Shown: one piece after another, positions 59,436 through 64,000 of the stretch
Layout of the letters: each line of letters starts with the position of its first letter
How positions within the stretch are numbered: the stretch's first letter is position 1
Source of the DNA: Vibrio breoganii
GTDB lineage: Bacteria > Pseudomonadota > Gammaproteobacteria > Enterobacterales > Vibrionaceae
Assembly: GCF_001677275.1 (NCBI RefSeq)
Contig: NZ_CP016177.1
Span: forward strand, 1,674,001-1,738,000
Direction of reading: 5' to 3'
Length of the DNA stretch: 64,000 nt
Translations under genes and position numbers: made by a program
The notes under the pieces: generated by a model
What the model was told of the DNA's origin: nothing
The model's input: only the letters and a program-made list of their open reading frames with translations
Database searches by the model: none

Positions 59436-60125
59436 TTCCGGCATTTACGTTTTAATGCGATATGCATTTCGTCATCGCCGGAATTCGGTCTCTCTTAAAA
59501 TCTCCTCGCCCATACACACTAGCGTGTGCATGGGCTCAAAAATTTTCTCGGCCTATCGGCCTCGCTGTGTCGAACAGTTCCGACACAGCGAGGCCTTAAT
59601 TGAGCTTACGCATCACAGCGCCTGCGCGCACAAAACCTCAGTGACAATAGCGCGCACACTAAATACTCCACTTCTGAAACATAACCCTGCCTCACTCCCC
59701 GTCTACTGGGCATACCTAAAGTGACAGTGCAAAGCACTTGAAAGTCCGGATTCCCGAACCGGAGCCTGCATTGGTAGGTATTGGGGCTCTTAATCGAGCA
59801 CGAAGAGATATTGCTCATCACAGTGTGAATTACATATCGCCAGTCGATGAGACCCACTGACCTCGAACAGATGAAATCGAGTCTAGCCACAGAGCAGTGC
59901 CGGAACCCTGCCGATATAGGGCGCTAAAAAGCATGTATTCCTGAGTTGAACAGATAAAACAAGGGCGCTTGACCCCATCAAGACGAGAAGAAACCGCTCG
60001 CATAAAGGTTAAAAGTGGTCAAACACGCTGAAGTCATTCGCAGACCGAAAGGCGGTAAGTCGAAGGCTCAGGCCGGTACCTAAAGAGGTATTACTGACGA
60101 GGCCCAGCAATCAATAAGTGAGTAA
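59436..60125 (+). ncRNA. Hairpin-dense region, possible structured RNA before a recombinase module
   Basis: The roughly 800-base gap 59322-60128 has no convincing gene. Strong stems include 59558-59595 (15-bp perfect stem, 8-base loop), 59508-59535, 59623-59656 and 59436-59483. From 59727 onward there are many small hairpins, e.g. GTGC/GCAC at 59727, TCCGG/CCGGA at 59745-59763, CTTGA/TCAAG at 59968, ACCG/CGGT at 60044 and TACC/GGTA at 60077. The part from about 59700 to 60125 leads without a break into the HTH gene. No domain V of a group II intron is recognisable. The RNA nature is an inference from base-pairing seen by eye. Confidence 0.4.
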
Positions 60126-60128
60126 ACA

Positions 60129-60365
60129 ATGGAAGAATTTAATGCCGAGAAAGAGCTACAAAGTCTGCGAGAAAAACGAAAAATTCAACGCAAAGCCAAG
60201 CCATACCTGGCATCAAAACTTGATAGAGTGGGCTTTGAAATTTTGTCACTCTATTGCAATGGGGCCAACCCCACAGAGATTCATGCTTGGCTGTTGTCAA
60301 ACACCAACATCAAAGTGGCTCGTACCACAGTCTATCGATGGATTCAAAAACATGGCCAAGAATAA
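60129..60365 (+). CDS. Small helix-turn-helix protein coupled to a recombinase
   Basis: A 78-residue basic protein starts MEEFNAEKELQSLREKRKIQ with a weak ribosome site (GTGAG). Its C-terminal half EILSLYCNGANPTEIHAWLL, then TTVYRWIQKHGQE, looks like a helix-turn-helix. The recombinase start codon lies 14 bases inside its end, so both are translated together. It may be a DNA-binding accessory or directionality factor; that role is inferred. Confidence 0.7.
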   Translation: MEEFNAEKELQSLREKRKIQRKAKPYLASKLDRVGFEILSLYCNGANPTEIHAWLLSNTNIKVARTTVYRWIQKHGQE

Positions 60366-61236
60366 AGATCCACTTAAAGTAGCGAAAAAACAAACCTCGA
60401 ATGTCATGAAAAAACTGAATGTTCGCAGTCTTGGTACTCAGCGAAATTACGCCCGCTCGCTTACCCTATTCACTCAACACCTCAATCTGGAAAAGAGCAC
60501 CAGTTTACGCAATGCCACCCAGTCTCAAGCGCTGCAGTTTCTGACTGACCGCGCAGCCAGTGTGGGACAAAAGCAACTCGACATGGACAGGCAAGCAATA
60601 CAGGCGCTGCTTCAACACAATGGTGAGCTTGAGGCTAGCCAAACCTTAGAGGTAATAAAAACCGAGAAGGATGAGATATTGCAGTCCCGTGCCTATACTC
60701 GCAATCAGGTTGAACTGATCCAAGAAAGCCAAAGTGACAAGCACTCTCTCGCCACTCGCTTGGCCGAAACGGCAGGTTTGAGAGCACATGAAATGGGTAC
60801 CTTGCTGCCCATTGAAGAGCGGGCTCCTGACTTTCGAGAAGAGCACTCTCCATTTCGATTCCGTGAACAGGAAAAGTGGATTGCTTATACAGTGGTAGGC
60901 AAAGGCGGATTGTGCCGAGAGGTCAGATTCCCTCAAGCACTGGCCGATGAACTAGAAGAGCGAAGACTCGAGACACCTCTGTGGCAAACCGACCGAGACA
61001 TCCCCTATAAAACCCGTTACGACATCGGTTTTGGCAAGCAATGGTCTGACTCTTTTTCAAAAGCCTCAAATCGAGCTCTTGGTTGGAGCAATGGAGGGCA
61101 CGGACTGCGGCATACTTACGCCCAACAACGTATCGACGTCCTCATGCATCATTGTCCCTATAAAGAAGCATTGAAAGCAGCCTCTCAAGAACTTGGCCAT
61201 CTTAGGCCTGAGATCACCCTGGTCTATTTACGGTAG
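60352..61236 (+). CDS. Tyrosine recombinase
   Basis: A 294-residue recombinase has the catalytic Arg in AETAGLRAHEMGTLL near residue 140, HGLRHTYAQQRI near 245 (His-x-x-Arg), and the C-terminal QELGHLRPEITLVYLR in which the nucleophile Tyr lies three residues from the end. ATG 60352 is chosen because it begins the SAM-like N-domain and follows the HTH gene by overlap; the track start at 60118 is in the same frame but far upstream. It is not closely P4-like. The long gap 61237-61596 holds nothing I can support. Confidence 0.8.
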   Translation: MAKNKDPLKVAKKQTSNVMKKLNVRSLGTQRNYARSLTLFTQHLNLEKSTSLRNATQSQALQFLTDRAASVGQKQLDMDRQAIQALLQHNGELEASQTLEVIKTEKDEILQSRAYTRNQVELIQESQSDKHSLATRLAETAGLRAHEMGTLLPIEERAPDFREEHSPFRFREQEKWIAYTVVGKGGLCREVRFPQALADELEERRLETPLWQTDRDIPYKTRYDIGFGKQWSDSFSKASNRALGWSNGGHGLRHTYAQQRIDVLMHHCPYKEALKAASQELGHLRPEITLVYLR

Positions 61237-61596
61237 CGATGTTCTATATTTTTGCCTTGTTCATAACGTGTATGAGATTGATAAGCAAAAAAGAAACGCA
61301 ACTCAAAAATTGATTGGTGACCCTTACTCCAATTTGGTGATGTAAAGGAATAATGAATTTTGCCACGCTAATTGGACAAAGAAGTAATATGCGTGCGCCC
61401 TCTCAGACGCACACTCCTGAGTGCCAACATTTCTCTACGCTCAGTTTCTTTCTAACACCTAGGTTTAAGCCATGTCGTTTCTAGCATAGTGTTATCCTAA
61501 GGTCTCGTTTGAGTCTCGTCGTATAGTGCTGTGCAATGACAGTCACAAATGTGTTTCACTTTTTTGTATCAACAACGCCTCTCATGGCTGCAACCC

Positions 61597-62028
61597 TTAA
61601 AATTCACGCGTTACCTTTATTTCTTTCTTTGCTTCGCCCAGCAGCGAATCTAATTGGGATTGCGTTGTCTCTAAACGAACTTTCAACGCTTTATAATCAT
61701 TCTGATGCTTGATTCCAGTGTACAAAATATAAAGTAACCAGAGGAGCGACAATACTGTATACCACCGAAACTCCCAAAAACGATGACCATACGCTTTTCG
61801 CTCTAGTAACTCGGCCTTTATGTGTTTCTTAGAGTCAAAATCAACAAACCAATCTCCGACCGATGTGCCAATATACTCCTCTTGCGCCGTTTCAATAGAG
61901 CTTGGGCAGTGGATATTCGAACACTCAAATACCTCCAACTCATGATGTGAAATAGGTGTGTAAACGCCAAACATAAGCACTATATGCAATAGCACCACCA
62001 GAATAAATGCGCCATATAATCTTAACAT
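61597..62028 (-). CDS. Membrane protein of unknown function
   Basis: A 143-residue protein has an N-terminal helix (LRLYGAFILVVLLHIVLMFG) and a second near residues 80-98 (WYTVLSLLWLLYILYTG), then a coiled-coil tail. Between them lies a loop with two cysteines (FECSNIHCPSS) that could be periplasmic and disulfide-bonded. A good AAGGAGA ribosome site precedes the start. I do not recognise the family. The following gap 62029-62583 shows only a minor hairpin (ACTTGCC/GGCAAGT at 62324) and no gene. Confidence 0.6.
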   Translation of the reverse strand: MLRLYGAFILVVLLHIVLMFGVYTPISHHELEVFECSNIHCPSSIETAQEEYIGTSVGDWFVDFDSKKHIKAELLERKAYGHRFWEFRWYTVLSLLWLLYILYTGIKHQNDYKALKVRLETTQSQLDSLLGEAKKEIKVTREF

Positions 62029-62583
62029 GCTGCTCTCCTTTACTCATTAGTTTTAACACACCTCTAAGCTAGCATGGTGCTTATCCAGCGAAAGTCCCCT
62101 ATCCATGGATGTAAAAAAGCCCCAGCGAACTCTCATTCAAAGGGGCTAAATCGGTATCCTTTACTGTGTTTCCACTCACTCCTAATCGATTTTTTAAATC
62201 TTGATATTTCTGACTTCTCTTTATTCGCTGCACGCTTTTGTGCTGTTCGCACGACAAATTACTCCTTATTCACTTTACTCACTCACGTTAAAAAGGGTGC
62301 CGACGAGAAGGGGGCTTGAATACACTTGCCTAGGGCAAGTTGTGAGTGACCCTCGTCTCCTCCTCATCGGCATTGATACTCAATACTCCAAACCTGTAAC
62401 GAGTATTATCAAGTTGTGCTTCATTTTTGATGCTTCTCCCCTATTGTTTACCTAAGCCCCGCTATGCTTGCGTTCATAAGCAAAATTTATTTTAAAATCT
62501 TTTTATTTTGTCTCTCTCAGCACCACTTTTGCTGGATTTGACACTTGATATTCTGGGAAAAATTCCACAACAAGGACTACGCC

Positions 62584-63336
62584 ATGCGTGTACTGATATC
62601 CATCCTTTTTTTTGTTTCAGGCTGTCAAACGGAGTCTACCACCACAGTGCCTTCTGATTTTATTTGCGACAACGCTGAGAATCGTTTAATTGATGGAAGT
62701 GAGGGTTTTCGGGAGGTGATATCTACCGAATATGGAGGCGCGATTTACATTGGATACAGCCACCAGGGCGAGTTGGTACCTCACTCGGAATGCGTGCCAG
62801 CAGTCACCATCATTAGTGGCACAGAGACTCACTTTCAATGGTTCGAATACGGGCAACCGGCGGCAAAAGATGGTGTTGTGAGCTTAGCGTTTTCAATCAA
62901 GAATGAACGCCAACGTATAGTCGCAACCCGTATTCATCAAAAAGGTGTCGCCAATGAAGAGTATGTAGAAAGCGATATCCACACACCAGACATCGCACGC
63001 ATCACCAAACGGGTATGGACTGAAGAATTCAACAACCTTGTTATCACAGCAGAAGACCGATTTGATGGCAGTTCAAAACGCTCCTCTGAGGCAACATTAG
63101 GATTTACCAGTAAAACCAGGTATTGGAACGAAAATACACTTCAGTGGAATTGCTATTATGTCAGTAACATCGGCAATATTTTTTCATTGAATTGTGCGAG
63201 TGAAACCGAATTGGATATCGAGTATTTTGGTTTCACTATCCCTCTATCCATATATTTTGAATCGCTGACTGAGGAAGTACACTACGAGACTAATCCCGAT
63301 GTGATAAATAGAGATTTAGAACGGCACACACAATAA
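62584..63336 (+). CDS. Lipoprotein of unknown function
   Basis: The 250-residue protein starts at ATG 62584 with AAGGA upstream (the longer frame from 62545 adds 13 residues before the signal). The signal MRVLISILFFVSGCQTEST has a lipobox FVSGC, so Cys14 would be lipidated and the protein exported. After that it has no recognised domain. The cysteines spaced through the sequence suggest disulfides. Located in the island's right part; function unknown. Confidence 0.65.
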   Translation: MRVLISILFFVSGCQTESTTTVPSDFICDNAENRLIDGSEGFREVISTEYGGAIYIGYSHQGELVPHSECVPAVTIISGTETHFQWFEYGQPAAKDGVVSLAFSIKNERQRIVATRIHQKGVANEEYVESDIHTPDIARITKRVWTEEFNNLVITAEDRFDGSSKRSSEATLGFTSKTRYWNENTLQWNCYYVSNIGNIFSLNCASETELDIEYFGFTIPLSIYFESLTEEVHYETNPDVINRDLERHTQ

Positions 63337-63431
63337 TTGCTTGTTTTAAATGTATGGGTAACCCACACCCACTTTGCTAGCTTAGAAAGGAGCACTTCTG
63401 AGGTACGAAGTGCCCTGTTATTACAAGTAAA

Positions 63432-64000
63432 CTAAACAAATATTTCAATCTCTTGAGACAAAATCTCATTAACTATTTCAAGGAGAGGTAATTCACGCCC
63501 CGCTAGCTCTTTCACAGCAGCACGCAACTCATCATCGATGAAATCACTCCAAAGTTGCATAACAGCTACACGCTGACTAAGAAATCTTTCTCGATAATAA
63601 GCTGAACGGATTAGGTTCTTATCAATATGTGATAAGCAAGCTTCGACGACTTCAGATGAAATCAATTCATCGTATAGCTTTGTACTACCAACACTTCGGG
63701 TCCCGTGAGAAGTCATTACTCCTTTGTAACCCAAGGATCGAATGGCATTACCGACAGAGCCTGGGCTAGCGTGATCTGCACCTGTTTGACTAGGAAATAT
63801 ATACTGATCATTGAGCTTATATTGACTCAAATACGATAACAGTTTCATCACGCTAGTGCTTAATGGAATCGCAAAATTTTCATCTGTTTTTACTTTAGGA
63901 AAAACAATCACTCTCGCTTCGAGATCAATATATCTCCACTGACTGGTTGCCGCATTTTTCGGTCTTAGCAGTAGATGAAGTTGCCAGAGGAACAAACAGA
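63432..64000 (-). CDS. Tyrosine integrase, C-terminal part (partial)
   Basis: The frame is open to the right window edge, so only the last 190 or so residues are seen. They include the catalytic Arg box LLLRPKNAATSQWRYIDLEA, the HGTRSVG box and the Tyr region SAYYRERFLSQRVAVMQLWS, in the pattern of P4-like island integrases. Such integrases sit next to the tRNA in which they inserted, which fits the left attachment fragment at 28668. The N-terminus and the tRNA would be to the right of the window. Confidence 0.8.
   Translation of the reverse strand, partial: CLFLWQLHLLLRPKNAATSQWRYIDLEARVIVFPKVKTDENFAIPLSTSVMKLLSYLSQYKLNDQYIFPSQTGADHASPGSVGNAIRSLGYKGVMTSHGTRSVGSTKLYDELISSEVVEACLSHIDKNLIRSAYYRERFLSQRVAVMQLWSDFIDDELRAAVKELAGRELPLLEIVNEILSQEIEIFV

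Noticed and set aside
59455..59724. An 89-residue open frame in the hairpin-dense region
   Set aside because: It runs through perfect hairpins, has no ribosome site and has an odd composition, so coding is unlikely.
59700..60125. Group II intron
   Set aside because: GAAAGTCC-like segments recall domain I, but no domain V hairpin and no reverse transcriptase are visible.

Overview
The window looks like a chromosome segment from a gamma-proteobacterium, most likely Vibrio or a close relative. That placement rests on familiar housekeeping genes (FdhD, a tungstate transporter, GltS, FadD, RecQ) and on a large NifJ/Nfn pair. It is an inference from protein character, because no rRNA gene or other marker is present.

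Positions 1-28600 are ordinary core genome. A molybdenum/tungsten-cofactor block (fdhD, tupABC, mobA, a mobB-moeA fusion) is followed by gloA-nemA for electrophile detoxification, a DMT transporter, a crotonase and a small unknown gene. Next come a fused NADPH:ferredoxin oxidoreductase and a very large pyruvate:ferredoxin oxidoreductase, then an HlyD-type membrane fusion pair, a pseudouridine synthase, recQ, a periplasmic rhodanese, fadD, gltS and a YeeE/YedE transporter.

A genomic island begins at about 28668, where a terminator is followed by 18 bases resembling the 3' end of a tRNA gene. The island runs past the right edge, where the C-terminal part of a tyrosine integrase is seen. Its left end holds a two-domain AlpA-like regulator and a dead IS3 element.

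From 55232 down to 31031 everything lies on the minus strand and forms a defence supercluster. Upstream is an eight-gene, tightly overlapping Zorya-like operon with two different MotA-type channel proteins and three MotB/OmpA-type proteins, plus an EH-signature (ZorC-like) protein and two unknown proteins. After hairpins come two paralogous acidic small proteins, a standalone fragment matching the N-terminus of type I restriction HsdR, McrB with an inserted EVE-like domain, McrC, and a DruH/DruE pair (Druantia type III). No ZorD or ZorE effector is present. I infer that the motor complexes sense infection and that the McrBC or Druantia enzymes act on DNA, but the sequence does not prove this.

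An ISAs1 element with a clear 10-bp target duplication sits just upstream of the operon. The stretch 56500-63400 is a junk-rich zone. It holds IS4 and IS66 remnants, a truncated QueD-like gene, a hairpin-dense non-coding region leading into a small HTH gene overlapped with a tyrosine recombinase, a membrane protein and a lipoprotein.
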